DNA of 64,000 nucleotides, taken from positions 33,800,898 through 33,864,897 of the forward strand of contig NC_092577.1 of NCBI RefSeq assembly GCF_037975245.1. The letters are read 5' to 3'. The notes below the pieces were generated by a model. That model was not told the DNA's origin, searched no databases, and worked only from the letters and a program-made list of their open reading frames with translations. The position numbers were made by a program, and so were the translations under genes. Below, piece after piece: positions 1 to 11,094 of the stretch; position 1 is the stretch's first letter; each line of letters starts with the position of its first letter. This stretch comes from Apostichopus japonicus. Lineage: Eukaryota > Echinodermata > Holothuroidea > Aspidochirotida > Stichopodidae.

Positions 1-405
1 AAGAAAAGAAAAGAGAAAAAGAAAAGAATGAAGTCCTGATGTCCGATATGGTGTAGAAAATACATCCATACTGAGAAGCATATCACTAAAGCAAAAAAAA
101 AAAATAATTTATCCTAAATGTTTAACAGAGCAGAAATACATCCTTTCAGAGGAGCATATCACTAAAATTTCCTTTAAAAATCCTAAATGCTTCAAACAAG
201 GATATTCTGGGGGGGGGGGGGAGGGGAGGATTAATCTTTAAATCTCCAAATTTATTCCTGCAGGAAATGAGGTGTCTTCAAAGCTCTCTCGACATTAAGA
301 ATTAATTTACTGTTTATTTGAACGTGGCCTGGATGTGAGCAATCACCGTTTTCCCTATCGGCCAATACCATTTTTGGGAACAAACACCGTTGAATTCAAA
401 CTCAC
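1..405. other. ARS2 intron 5 (partial)
   Basis: A/T-rich, with an A-rich start, a G tract near 210-225 and no open frame of note. Interpreted as intron 5 because exon 5 ends at a consensus donor at 405. Confidence 0.6.
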
Positions 406-575
406 TCGTGTCCATGATTTTCATAAGGTCTGGCGCCGAGGAGGCGTCGAGCCCGCCTCTGGCTAGAATCTCCTTGTTGAAGATCTCCATGAAGATGTGA
501 AGCCTCTGCCTCTGTCGTACCAGCTTCTTGTAGTTCTCTCGCTCCCTCTCGCTGGGGTGGTACTTCATCTTGAAC
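406..575 (-). CDS. SRRT: ARS2 coding exon 5
   Basis: Starts at CGCCAAG|G and continues DEEW into [17 protein letters not shown]. It ends at ATGGACACGA|GTGAGT (KIMDT, compare KMLDA in vertebrates), phase 1. The open frame runs on to 314 past the donor, but that part loses the family similarity and is read as intron. Confidence 0.88.
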
Positions 576-3500
576 CTTGGCGATAGAATTTTAATAGACG
601 GCAAGAAAAATGTTATCGGTCTGGCAAGGATTTCATCATCATGAGTAACATTGCAGACTCTTCCCCAACTCATTTCTTGTTTCCTTCAAACTTTCCCGCA
701 CTTTTGAAAAACTCATATTTTTCTATTCTGTTTTTTAATATTTTATTCTTTCCCATAGGTTTCATATCATGCTCGTATGGGCATGCTCCATACAGAATCG
801 AAGACAACTTTCATTGGTAATGGTTTTTTGCCCTTTTTTTTCCGTCAGAGAGCTAGCTCCTTTTGTTTACTCGACTTTGTGAGAAACGTTCTATCGCTGG
901 TTCGGTAATCAGAATAACACTGAGCCTAGAAACAGTTGGTTTTCAACATTTCAAGAAGTCACTGCATGTGAAAACATTGCTAATTCTCCACTTCAACTAC
1001 TGACCCTTCCTCCACTGCCTCTAACCCCCCCCAAGCTCCCCTCCCCTAACCTTGACATTAAAGACATACCCTGCCAATCCTCACTACTGCAATCTGCACA
1101 ACTTTGGTTATTTGAAATCTAAATTTTATATACATTTAACATGAACTTTTAACAAATGCTAAAGAAGTTTCAATGCGACCATCACCAATGACATGCGAAG
1201 GTCTTACGAAGAAGCGATAAGATATTTTGTAGGAAATAGTTCAAAGTTTTGCCTGCAAAGTTCTAAAGCATTTGAATGTGGAGATGTTTGCATCCAGTTA
1301 CCATGGAGATGTTTCATCTTTTCAAAACATCAAGTATTTACAACAACAAAATCACTTTGTTTCTACTTTTTATTGCACCGTTGGCTCCCATTATGTAAAT
1401 ATAAATAGAAGAGATAAATAGAGGCTTGGAAAACTAGTTTTTTTCTTGTAAGACAAAACTTTTCGAACCCATGCAAAATCTATCGTTCACCTTCTAGATA
1501 GATAAATGTCAATATTTCTATTTAAAACTCCAATCAACAGGCCCAATCACCAACAAGAATAATTTTTAGAGTGATAAAAAACCACGATGAATGAGAAAAA
1601 TGTGACAATATCGCGTGTCTCAGGCCTTACCTACCAGCACACCATTGAGTGTGACACCCAGCCTTTACTCAGGCTTTCGTACAAAAAGACTGAGAAAAAC
1701 CAACCGTCATAATAGGTTCATTTCCCGACGTGAGGATTCCGTACATCTTCCGTCTACTTAACAAGGAAGTGAACTTCCGTGAGTCCCCGCTTTTATATTT
1801 GCTCAAAGGTAACAAAAGTGGAATTTAACTCGCGATTTGTGATTAGAGAAGCTCTTGCCTACACAAAGGGGTGAGTAAAAGCTAGCCCTACGACGCTCAG
1901 CGACCACTGCATTGTTTCACAGGGTCGCGATTTTGTATTTCTTAAAACGCAGATGAATTTAACTTTGCACGTTGGCAACAAGTCTTCCCCATCTCTTCAC
2001 AAAATACGCTGTCTGGGGGGTAAAAGTTCAAGTTATACATACGAAACAAATTCAATACGACAAAACAACAGATCAATTTAAGAAAGAAAAGAAAATGAAA
2101 GAAAACATGAACTTTCTATGCCAACAAAAACATGACCAAATATTCTACTATTTAACAGAATAAAAACTGTTTGAAAGTTTCTTCAACATGAGTTTATTAT
2201 TTCTTAAATTAAAATGGAGTTTGTTTTCATTTACAGAACTTCTGACCAGCCAAAACTGACCTACTGTATAGAGCAGTAATACAATTTGTCACTGTCCAGG
2301 GTTTCAATTCCTCAGAACAAATAAATGAGAAGGAAAATATTTTAATGTAACTTAAAGTGATATGTTGCATCCCTCAATTAAACTGCCAAACAGCTTGAGC
2401 TGGGTAAGTTTATATCTGGAGGCAAACTTAAGAACCCCCCCCTTCACTATGCCCAGTAGCACTGTCAGAATTAATGTTAAAATCAACAATTAGAACATTT
2501 CTTGATGGTTGGTTAGAAGTGTGCTGACATTCTTTTCCAGTTAAAATTTCCAAACTCAAAGTTTATTTATTGTCCACAAGAGTATACTTTTAGTATAAAT
2601 TTTAGACAAACAATTTTTTGGGCATCCAACAATTCCAGGAAGGTTTGTAATTCTCTTTTCTGAGATGACAAGAGGAGACGAGAGCAGGAAGAGGAATCTG
2701 GGGATGGGAGTGGGGGGGGCGGGTTGGGTGACCTAAATATCGATATTATTAATATTTCATGTAAACTGCTCACCATTCTTCATCTTTGTGGGCCAAGAAG
2801 AAGTCGCTGAGTTGCCCTTTCTTAAATTCCAACTTGTACTCGTTGTACTTCTTAACTGCCTCCTGGTCATCTATGTTGTCTTCTTGAGTGGTCAGAAACT
2901 GCTTGAAGCTAAGTAGCTGGGTCGAATCTTTCTCGGCCCTCCTGTAGAGATATAGCATTCATGCCATACATGATTGCATTCCATTACCAGAAATCACAGA
3001 ACAATTTTGCAAAAGTCCATGAAAAAGGTTTTCACACCATTGTTGTTCACGAGTAAATTTGAAAACTAAAAATTCAAAAAACATTGTTGGTGGTGATTGG
3101 ACCAAAACATAATCCATCAAAAGGGTTCATTGTCTTGTCTTTCTCAGTGTTTTGCCATTTTACGGGAATAAGAAAATTCATATCAGACAGCTTAACCGTG
3201 AGACACTCTCCTATCACCCTAGTCATAAGAAAAGCAAAAACATAGCTTCAAGTGCCCATGGCTCTGTGTTGTTATTAGATATTAGACTTACTCTTGTCAC
3301 CCATCTTTCAACTGCAATCAGTTATTCAATGAAATCAGTGATAACTTATCACAGGGATAAACAATGTAACTTAGGTGTTTTAGGAGTTCTTCATTAGCTC
3401 ACCTGGGTCCTTTCTCTCTGGACTGATTCCAACCACCTTGGGAATATCCCTGGTTACCATAGCGATCATTGTAGTAGTTTGGTTCCCTAGAAAGAGTCAT

Positions 3501-5271
3501 GTAAAATTTGTCAAAAATGCAAAACTTCAATGCAAGGTGGCAGATGGTTGCCATAATTTATGCAAATGGTATTCGAATGTCCTTCATACCAGATTCATTC
3601 CGGTGACCTGTGCTGTTGACAAATTATGCTTTTCGAAGAATGTACATTCTCGACCCAAAAGAGTGCATTCAGCTGATAATGACCTACTCTACCTCTCTCA
3701 AATTACCAACCAGTTTGTCAAATTTCTACAGTTATTGGATAGATAACAAACTTGGTTAGAAAAACACTGAATTTTATTGCCATGGGCCAAAATGCATTCA
3801 AATTTCATGAGAGGAAAGGTTCTGGTGCATCGTTTCTAACCTCTCCCTTATCAATAAATAATTGTTTTTTTTTTATTTTGAGGATTGAATAGACAAAGCA
3901 TGAGTCATATGTGGAGTCTTGACAGTTCACTATTGTTCCAAGATGACCATACTTGACAAAAAGATGTCAATTATTGAACTACAGAATGATCACTTATAGA
4001 TCTAAACATCGCCGAGTTCCAGAAACAGAAGGCGTTCTCTGCTTGGGTAAGCCTAATATCAGGCAAATAGCCAAGGGGGGGGGAGAGGCGAAGAAGGCAA
4101 CCGTCCCCCCCCCCTTCAGCATATTTTTTTGGTATGTTTTTTATGATATCTCTAGTAATTTAAAGCTTAGATGCAATTTACAATGCCATTTTCAACGATC
4201 AGGGAGGCATTTTCAGGCAAAATTTTCTTGTACGCGTAGCGCCAACTAATGGTGGCGCTATGCTTAGATAGTTATCAATGCAGAATCTACGGCTCTGATA
4301 GTTTGCCTACAGGTTTGCCCCTCCCTTGGCAAATTCCTGGCTACGCCCCTGCCTAATATGCATCCACTGCATGGAGAATATTAAGAATATACTGTAAATG
4401 CTTACAGATCTATATTTAGCTAAACATTGCAGGAAAACCCTGAAATTATCATCTTCCACCCTGACTGCTTACTCACCAATCACGCCTCGGTCTTTTGTTT
4501 GGTGGACTCATCTGATCACGATAGTTATCAGAGCGCCCTCTAGAGTAGTTCTGATACGGACGTCGGTTAAAATCGTTGCGATAATTCTCCCTTCCGTCTC
4601 TCCTGTTTGTAAAGAGAGGATTTGACTTCTCATTGAAAAACATATATATTTAGTATATTTCATTTTAAGGCTTCTTTCTCAGTCATTCTAAATTAGTTTT
4701 ATAACAAGCAATCAAGCCTTTCTCGTTTGCACACACCCATTCAGAAGCTGTCAAGCAGATGTTAAACATACAGTTCAAGTATTAAGGTGTTGAAAGCAAT
4801 TTTAGGCCCAGTGTGCTATGCCTTAAAGTCGGGTCTACCACGAACTGACTGTGTATACACTGCTACTTCAAAATCCTTCTTTGTTCAATTAAGGAGTCCC
4901 TACTCTGACTCAGAATTGCCTAAATCCTAGGACCGTGAGCACTCGACTCCAAACTATTAGGAGTCACAAAGAATGATTTATCACTTATCGCATAGCTATG
5001 CAAGGCTTTACATCATTGCACAGATACTGTGTGTGGAGTCAATTTTGTGCACAGAAACTATATACTAATATTAGAGAACCTTTTCAGGGCCTTCGAAACT
5101 GCTCGACAAAATCCGACCACTACTTTTACTCTATGATTGCAATTTTTTTTACCTGTCAGCCCAGTTATCTCGTCTTCGGTCATCTCTCTCTCTCCTATCT
5201 CTATAGTCACTTCTCTCCCTCCGAAATTTGTCCCGTCTCCTCCCACGCTCATATTCATCATCGCTGTCCAT
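406..5271 (-). CDS. SRRT: ARS2/SRRT (serrate RNA effector), N-terminal five coding exons; partial at left edge
   Basis: ARS2 links the nuclear cap-binding complex to miRNA processing, 3' end formation and RNA turnover. Five minus-strand exons join in frame with GT-AG borders: 5271-5153, 4602-4477, 3486-3403, 2941-2774 and 575-406. They encode about 222 residues and leave phase 1 for an exon beyond the left edge. The start [20 protein letters not shown] is nearly the vertebrate ARS2 start. It is followed by an Arg/Asp-rich stretch, [12 protein letters not shown], then the SERRATE/Ars2 N-terminal domain, with [20 protein letters not shown] and [15 protein letters not shown] read across the exon 4/5 junction. 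The family is about 850-900 residues, so three quarters (RRM-like core, zinc finger, C-terminal leg) lies outside the window. The motif order, phases and start leave little doubt. The exon borders come from consensus sites, not transcripts. Confidence 0.93.
576..2773. other. ARS2 intron 4
   Basis: 2.2-kb intron. AT-rich except for a moderately GC segment at about 1600-1930 that I do not recognise. It also has C-rich runs near 1026-1050 and a G-run near 2710. No coding similarity is seen. Confidence 0.6.
2774..2941 (-). CDS. SRRT: ARS2 coding exon 4
   Basis: Acceptor TCTCTACAG|G and donor GAATG|GTGAGC. Encodes the first half of the conserved SERRATE/Ars2 N-terminal domain, including [13 protein letters not shown] and [11 protein letters not shown]. 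This is the most diagnostic exon. Confidence 0.93.
2942..3402. other. ARS2 intron 3
   Basis: 461-bp AT-rich intron between exons 4 and 3. Nothing recognised in it. Confidence 0.6.
3403..3486 (-). CDS. SRRT: ARS2 coding exon 3
   Basis: Acceptor TTTCTAG|GGA and donor CCCAG|GTGAGC. Encodes a Gly/Asn/Tyr-rich low-conservation linker, residues 82-110. 84 nt and phase-compatible with both neighbours. Confidence 0.82.
4060..4350. mobile_element. hAT-like MITE in ARS2 intron 2
   Basis: A 291-bp unit between direct repeats gcctaatat (4051-4059 and 4351-4359). The ends are imperfect inverted repeats: left CAGGCAAATAGCCAAGG, right (reverse complement) CAGGGGCGTAGCCAGGAA. The 8-9 bp target duplication and CAGG start fit hAT-type non-autonomous elements. 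It holds G/C homopolymers and a short gcgccaactaatggtggcgc hairpin near 4230, and no reading frame. Intron 2 outside it (3487-4050, 4360-4476) is plain AT-rich sequence. Confidence 0.75.
4477..4602 (-). CDS. SRRT: ARS2 coding exon 2
   Basis: Acceptor ACAAACAG|GAG and donor TTG|GTGAGT. Encodes residues 40-82, Arg/Asn/Tyr-rich, ending [11 protein letters not shown] as in the family (SPPQKRMRRDW in vertebrates). 126 nt, phase 2 in and 2 out. Confidence 0.9.
4603..5152. other. ARS2 intron 1
   Basis: 550-bp AT-rich intron between coding exons 2 and 1. Nothing recognised. Confidence 0.6.
5153..5271 (-). CDS. SRRT: ARS2 coding exon 1 (start codon)
   Basis: Encodes residues 1-40, acidic MDSDDEYER then Arg-rich. 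It ends with donor CAG|GTAAAA at 5152. The ATG at 5271 is preferred because the protein matches ARS2 from its first residues. An AG 10 bases upstream of the ATG (AAATAG|GAAAGCAGTC) suggests a further 5' untranslated exon, which I did not locate. Confidence 0.9.
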
Positions 5272-7010
5272 GACTGCTTTCCTATTTTTCATTAAGAAAG
5301 CAAATGCATTGATGAATTTAATTTAAAAAAAATTATTAAGTATATCAGCCAAGTTTCCGGTTTAAAAAGTTATTTCTAATTGAAGAAGTACAATTGCAAA
5401 TGTTCTTTATATCTTTACTGTTTTGGGATAGCTGCTAATTCTTGCTGGCACAAACCCGCAGTGAATATGTAAGTAAGCATGACACGTTTCATCCAGAATG
5501 AAGCCACATTTGCTAGCTTTCACAAAAATGCTGCATAACATTGATTAACATTTTCATTTATTAACAATTTTTTAAGGTGAAATAAATTGCCAAATCTCCA
5601 GAGTTCCCTAATAAAGTTTGTAAAAGTATCTGATAAGATCTCATAGATACATTTAAATAAACTTTGGCTACCACTCTTTGGAAATCAGTTATGGCAACCC
5701 CAGCAGTAGTCTATTTGATGCATACATAATTATATAGAGAGTCAAAATACTTTTATCCAACTACTTTTGTACATAAAGTTCTTTCTCATATTTGTCGGGT
5801 TTGACATTTTCTGACCCCCTTTGTTCAAGCAGACAACCTCAGTGAGAAATTCAATTGTCTGGTATATAACTAGTTAGTCTTCTTGTAAAAAAACATTAAA
5901 AATAGGCTTAGCGTATAAATGCCCTAACACACACACACCTAGTGGCTAAATAACTCTACTAATTTAACTTCTGTGAAAAGAAAATACCTTTTGGTTCTAA
6001 CCCCTCTTGGACAAAGCATTCTACTACTGTAAAGAAAGGCACAGCTGATAATAACTGAAGGAAACTGATTTTTCAGTTCACCACAGAAATTTAGGCCTTG
6101 GCTTATCCCAATGAAATTGCATCATGTATATTTTGTCACTCTTCAAATTATCAAATTGGTAGCCTATCCCTACTGCTTTCATTAATAACATTTTAAAAAC
6201 TGTACATTTGACAGACGAACAATACAATGTTTAGTTCACTACTACTTACCAGGCCATTCAACTTTCTACATTACAAATACTACTACTAGCCTAGGCTACT
6301 TCTGTACAGTACTACTGCTAGTACTATACTACTAGTACTAGGCTTAGCATAGTCTTGAAACTGTTTCCTACTCCTAGGACTGTTGCCTAGGCCTTTTAAA
6401 TAATTGACTAAGTTAGACCACTATTACAGCCTAGCAAGTACAATTTTTGTAAGCTAACTCAGGCAAGTTGGGCTACAGTAGCCTGCTTTTGTTTCCGATT
6501 TTAGTTCCTGAGACTTTAGTACAAACAAGTAGCTTAGGTCTTGTAACTGCTGGAGCCTAACATAACAAGGAATTAAGAAGTTTAACAGCGCGAACAACCA
6601 GACAAGCAATCCTCATGCCGGTCGATTCAGAAACATGCCCATCATGTTCTCACCGCAATAAACAAGAAAATCGTGTTTATCAGTTAATTATTTTACCGCT
6701 GTTATGTTACCTTAGATCAATAACGGACGAAAAAACGATGTGAACTGTTTGGTTTTAGTCACGGCGTTACTGTTTCATGGTCACGTGGTAACGTTTGCAT
6801 TTGCAACTGGCCAAAAAGTAATTGACAAAAGCAGCTCTTTGCGACAGGCTGAAGCTGGCCAACAGACCCGCAAATGAACCGCTGAAAAAGTAACAGTCTG
6901 TCTCGATTGGGGTATTGAAGGTGAGGAAGATTAAAAGTGCCATCAACATAAGAAAAATTTGCCGCAATAAGTCACCAGTTTTCAGTAAATTGTTTAGATA
7001 ACAAGACAAT
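5272..7010. promoter_or_regulatory. 5' region of ARS2 (untranslated exon, intron and promoter not resolved)
   Basis: Upstream side of ARS2. AT-rich to about 6200, then a stretch (about 6240-6560) dense in short CTAG, GTACTA and AGGCCTAGG-like words. Around 6580-6760 it becomes more mixed in base composition, which could be the transcription start. No TATA box or exon is proved. Confidence 0.3.
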
Positions 7011-7018
7011 ATCTTATC

Positions 7019-8407
7019 CAGTGGCGTAGGAAGGTACTTTGAGTGTGGGGGCTGAAGACTGAAGGCCGGCCTGGAGGAGGGGTCTAAGGGGAGGGGGACC
7101 CCTCCCCTTTGGATTTTTTTTGCATTTCCAGGTGGCCTCAGATGCAATTTGGTGCAATATAGCACACTTCAACACCTACTCCATTTTGTAAATAATGTTG
7201 CATTTTCACCTGGCCCTAGATGCAATTTGGTGCTCCAAATGAGATTTTTTTTCACATTTGGAAATGAAAAAGGGGTTTTCTGACTTGCGAAGCGGGGGGC
7301 GGAATGATACTTCCCCCACTGGCGGATCCAAGGGGGGACCAAGGGGGGTCATGGCCCCCCCCCCAAAGGTGAGCCAAAAAGTGTTTCCGAACATCCGCTA
7401 AATCATATGATTGGAAATTAAAAAATCGAGAGGAATAGCAGTGGTAGACTAATCTAAACCTTTTCGTTTTCTGGTTTAAAATTAAATGCAGAGCTCCCAA
7501 CTGACCCGCAATTCGCGGGAATTAGACCCGCATTCTAACACCCAAACCCGCTGACCCGCACAAGCGTCCGAAAAAACCGCATTGCAATTGTCAAGTATAC
7601 ATACAAAAAATTTGCATCAAATTTTGACTTAGCAACCATCATTTCTTTAGCATTTAGCATAATAGTGTATAAAACCTCCTTTACAGCATCATTTGAACCT
7701 CAAATTAGCCTATAATTCTTTTCATTGGGGCGAGCAGCGAACATTTTCATGCCACGGGAAAGAATGAATTATCACCTACTATTCAATTTATTGATGTTAC
7801 ACACAATAAAATGCATATTTCTCAGAAAATTTTGGGTGACAAAAGCCTTTCTAAGTGCCACCATTTTACATGTAGGCATCACCAGGATTCCAAAAAAAAT
7901 CAAAAGGGGAGGGGGACAGCCCCTCCCCTTATACCCCTCCCCCAGGACGGCGATTCGTGGCATGGACCAGCATTTGCCTTCTCAGGAGTTGGGAGCTATG
8001 CAAATGTATGAGCATGAGGTATTACAGTTTAACACCATTTTGCAGTTACAGGCTGGTTGTAAGAAATTTATAACCTATGAGAAATAAAATTTCTTGAGAA
8101 AGATGATCCCAACTTTGTTTTATAAATATTTTAGAAAATTACACCTGGGAAACATTTTTTTTAGAAGTAAATTAACATCACCATTGTACACTTTTGTCGC
8201 ACCAAATTGCATCTGAGGGCATTCAGCAATGGAAAATTTTTCAAAGGGGAGGGGGCACTCCCCTCCCCTTAGACCCCTCCCCCATATCACTCTAATATGC
8301 CACTTTGGCCCCTCCCAAACAAAGACCCTGGATCCGCCAGTGCTTCCGCCCCGCATATTTTTCACCGGGGGGGGGGGGGGCTGGCGCCCCCGGTTCCTAC
8401 GCCCTTC
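7019..8407 (+). mobile_element. hAT-like element carrying a nested insertion
   Basis: Perfect 8-bp duplications atcttatc flank it at 7011-7018 and 8408-8415. Ends are CAGTGGCGTAGGAAGG and, reverse-complemented, GAAGGGCGTAGGAACC. The left part (7019-7316) and right tail (8343-8407) are collinear with the uninterrupted copy at 10663-11035. Shared features are a G/C-rich hairpin, then repeated 'gatgcaatttggtgc' words. No transposase is present. It is longer than the 373-bp copy because another element sits inside at 7317-8342. Confidence 0.85.
7317..8342. mobile_element. nested hAT-like insertion (TIR CACTGGCGGATCCA)
   Basis: Inverted ends CACTGGCGGATCCAAGG (left) and CCCTGGATCCGCCAGTG (right) bound a 1,026-bp unit. 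The flanking bases cttcccc (7310-7316) and cttccgc (8343-8349) look like a 7-8 bp duplication of the cttccgcc present once in the empty copy near 10970. Inside are two further G/C hairpins resembling the outer family (7880-7945 and 8248-8285). No intact coding capacity is visible. Confidence 0.75.
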
Positions 8408-8417
8408 ATCTTATCAA

Positions 8418-8545
8418 AACTCAGAAAAATGTTGAATTGCTCAGTTGCTTTAACTGAGCAATTGCACATTTTTCTGCAGAATGTTTACTTGTCAACTTAT
8501 CAGATCTCGTCAATTCAACATTTTTCTGAAAAATGTTCAATTTTC
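8418..8545. repeat. clustered stem-loops
   Basis: TTGCTCAGTT and AACTGAGCAA form a perfect 10-bp hairpin (8436-8460). It is enclosed by AGAAAAATGT...ACATTTTTCT arms. A second hairpin AACATTTTT-ctg-AAAAATGTT follows at about 8516-8537. The same word thus occurs four times in alternating orientation. Confidence 0.6.
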
Positions 8546-8870
8546 TCCACACCTTTCTGTCTTTGTCCTTCTCCAGTTTACTCCCTATCCCTTTCCCTTA
8601 ATCCTCTCTTTGCCCCTCCTCTGTTTATCTCCTACCTCTCCTCTTCCCCTGTTTGGTTTCTTTCTTTCTTCTCTCCATCCCCTGTCTACTGTACTAATCC
8701 CCTTACATCTATCTCTTTGTGTTCAACATGCTCATTAACCTGTCTGTATTCTGTGTGCTTTTTTGTCCCTTTTGTTACTGTTACTCGTCATTTAGCCTTT
8801 GAAGAAGATCCTGCTAGGATCGAAACGTCAGGCCAACTTACTTTTACACAAGATATATCATTTGTTAAAC
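8546..8870 (+). repeat. dispersed repeat tail with GATCCT/AGGATC hairpin (copy 1)
   Basis: A C/T-rich lead ends in cctttgaagaagatcctgct and aggatcgaaacgtcaggcca. A closely related end occurs at 56440-56556, so this is a dispersed repeat. The final part folds as GCCT...AGGC enclosing GATCCT-gct-AGGATC followed by GAAAC. That layout resembles ribozyme-like ends of some retroelements (Penelope-like elements, retrozymes), but the core is not canonical. The C/T-rich open frame over it is low-complexity and not a gene. Confidence 0.5.
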
Positions 8871-9470
8871 ATTCTTAGAAATAATGTATTTCTGCAGTCT
8901 GCCAATAATATACCTTTGCAATTTGTGAAGAAATATACGATATGTGATCAACCTAACCCAAACATGTGCTTATGATTCAACGACAACGAACCATGCACCT
9001 TATTTATTGGATTGTACTCCTTTCATTCATGAAACAAAAATACTGTGACATTTGACAAACATGTGACCCTGGAGAGACTACGGAAGCCTCCCGAGGCTCC
9101 TCTTCAGCAAGACTACTTTCGTCGCTGGTTTATTTTGGACTATACCATTCAATAGTAGGTAAGCATCAAGATTTTAACATGGTGAAAGATTGGCATATGT
9201 TTAGTAAGTTTTTCAAACGCATTTAAATGATAGTTCGTATTCGCAATTTTACAAGGCCCGTATAAAAATGACTCCATAGTTTCACTTTCGGGAAACTAAA
9301 AAAATATTACTCGATCATGTCCACCCACGACTGCGGTTGTCTGTCTGTTTGGCCTTTTGCCAGCTATGTACGTTTTTGTCTGATACGCCACAACTTATGA
9401 AGGGACTTTTAAATTGTCGCGCTTGTTGAGGCAGTACAGGGAGTTGTAATTTCTACTACTTTTCTGCCAA
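8871..9470. other. unassigned interval
   Basis: Plain sequence upstream of the first mini-membrane-protein gene. No exon, repeat or RNA gene recognised. It may contain that gene's promoter. Confidence 0.3.
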
Positions 9471-9479
9471 AATAGCTGT

Positions 9480-9677
9480 TCTCGTTGGTTGCTGGAGTTA
9501 AAGCTTCAATCTTTGCCCAAATTTGTCACGCATATCTGCAAGCAAGTGTTGAACGTGTTACAAAGCGAAAGTATAGCGAAAATGCGGTAACATCTAACTG
9601 GACAGTTGTGTACATATATAGATACAATAACAAAGCTTCAAGATATAACTACAGATTCCGGCTATAATAACAATGAG
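9480..9677 (+). other. candidate first exon of mini-membrane-protein gene A
   Basis: The right border is a strong donor, AACAATGAG|GTAAGTTAA, at 9677/9678. If joined to the acceptor at 11084/11085, the ATG at 9673 reads in frame into the main exon (MSLIKMGYR...). Translation could therefore begin here or at the inner ATG at 11095. The left border is arbitrary. Gene B has an equivalent donor at 15647/15648. Confidence 0.45.
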
Positions 9678-10662
9678 GTAAGTTAAATATGACTGTTTCC
9701 TTTGGTTTCATTTCATAATGAAAGATTATAACATATTTTCAAGTTCATGGAGATATTGCTATACAAGTTAGACTTGTATTAATATTATTATTACATAAAT
9801 GCCTATAGTTTCCTTTCTACCGTAAATACTGCCGCTCAATGGTTTCACTGTATGAAAACATTAATACATACGTGCAATGATTTGGTCATGTACTCTATTA
9901 CCATTATGTACGTTTGTGCAATCGGTGACATACTTGGTCTGGGTTCAAGTTCTGGTACAGTTCTTGTCATATGTTTTATAGGACAATATATGCCAGCAAT
10001 TCTTGATAGCTTGAGAAGCGCCTATGTTAGTATAGGATTACCGTAATATATGCGTCACCCTTGTTAATTCGACTATAGATAGCTATAGGTTTACACAATG
10101 TTGTTCAAACGTATATATGTTCAAATTTGGCAATCTGCCAGTAATGCTGTGTAATATTCAGTTTGACTTCATCATAAAGATCTTTGTAACCCTCTCTATA
10201 CCCTACCCAGATCATGGAGGTTAAAATATTTGACCTTTTTTCAGCTTAAATGTAGATGCCTAATTGTTGTTTTATATTTCTTATGTGTATCGCTCTGCTA
10301 CATTGTTTGAATGTAGGTGTATAATAATACTTAGGTGTTTATGGCGTAGTATAGTCCGCAAAATGCAATAGTGTATACGTCACAACACGTAACACCGTTT
10401 GTATAAATAGCCTATTGGCGTCGCGCCAAATCATTGCTACAAATGGTATATGAACAATCCCATTTAAAGAGGGAACTTTGTCGTTATTGAAAACACACAA
10501 GTTTGTTAGATGAGTGTGCCATATTTATACTTCTCTATACATCGCAGGCGATAGTAGGAAGCTGAAATCCACCCTATGGTAGCGTAATAAACTGGCGGAG
10601 AGGGGAGGGGTAAGGGGACGAAAGACGACGAAGGTAAAAATGTTAAGCTGTTAAGGTATGAC

Positions 10663-11035
10663 CAGTGGCGTGGGAAGGTACTTTTGATGGGGGGTGGGGC
10701 TGGGATAGATGGCCGGCTTGGGGGAGGGGTCTTAGGGGAGGGGGTGTCCCCCTCCCCTTTGGATTTTTTTTGCATTTCCAGGTGGCCTCAGATGCAATTT
10801 GGTGCAATATAGCACACTTCAACCCACCCACTCCATTTTGTATATAATTTTGCATTTTCACCTGGCGTTAGATGCAATTTGGTGCTCCAAATGAGATTTT
10901 TTTCTCATTTGGAAATGAAAAAGGGGTTTTCTGACTTGCGAAGAGGGGGGGGGGTGGCGGAATGATACTTCCGCCCCTCCATATTTTACACTGGGGGGGC
11001 TGGCACCCCCAGCCCCCCCGGTTCCTACGCCCTTG
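10663..11035 (+). mobile_element. hAT-like MITE, uninterrupted copy
   Basis: 373 bp with ends CAGTGGCGTGGGAAGG and reverse-complement CAAGGGCGTAGGAACC. Flanks ggtatgac (10655-10662) and ggtatgaa (11036-11043) match at 7 of 8. It is the same family as the element at 7019-8407 and serves as its empty-site reference. It lies in the putative intron of gene A and ends about 50 bp before the 3' splice site. The rest of that intron (9678-10654) has no recognised content. Confidence 0.82.
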
Positions 11036-11094
11036 GGTATGAAAATTCATTTTTTTTAATTCAGAGTATGTTTATTTTTCTCAGTCTCATCAAG

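Noticed and set aside
314-405. Extension of ARS2 exon 5 to the stop at 314
   Set aside because: Similarity to ARS2 ends exactly at a GTGAGT donor. Reading on would truncate the protein.
8297-8878. 193-residue plus-strand open frame
   Set aside because: Spans transposon ends, a hairpin cluster and C/T-rich low-complexity sequence. Composition explains it.
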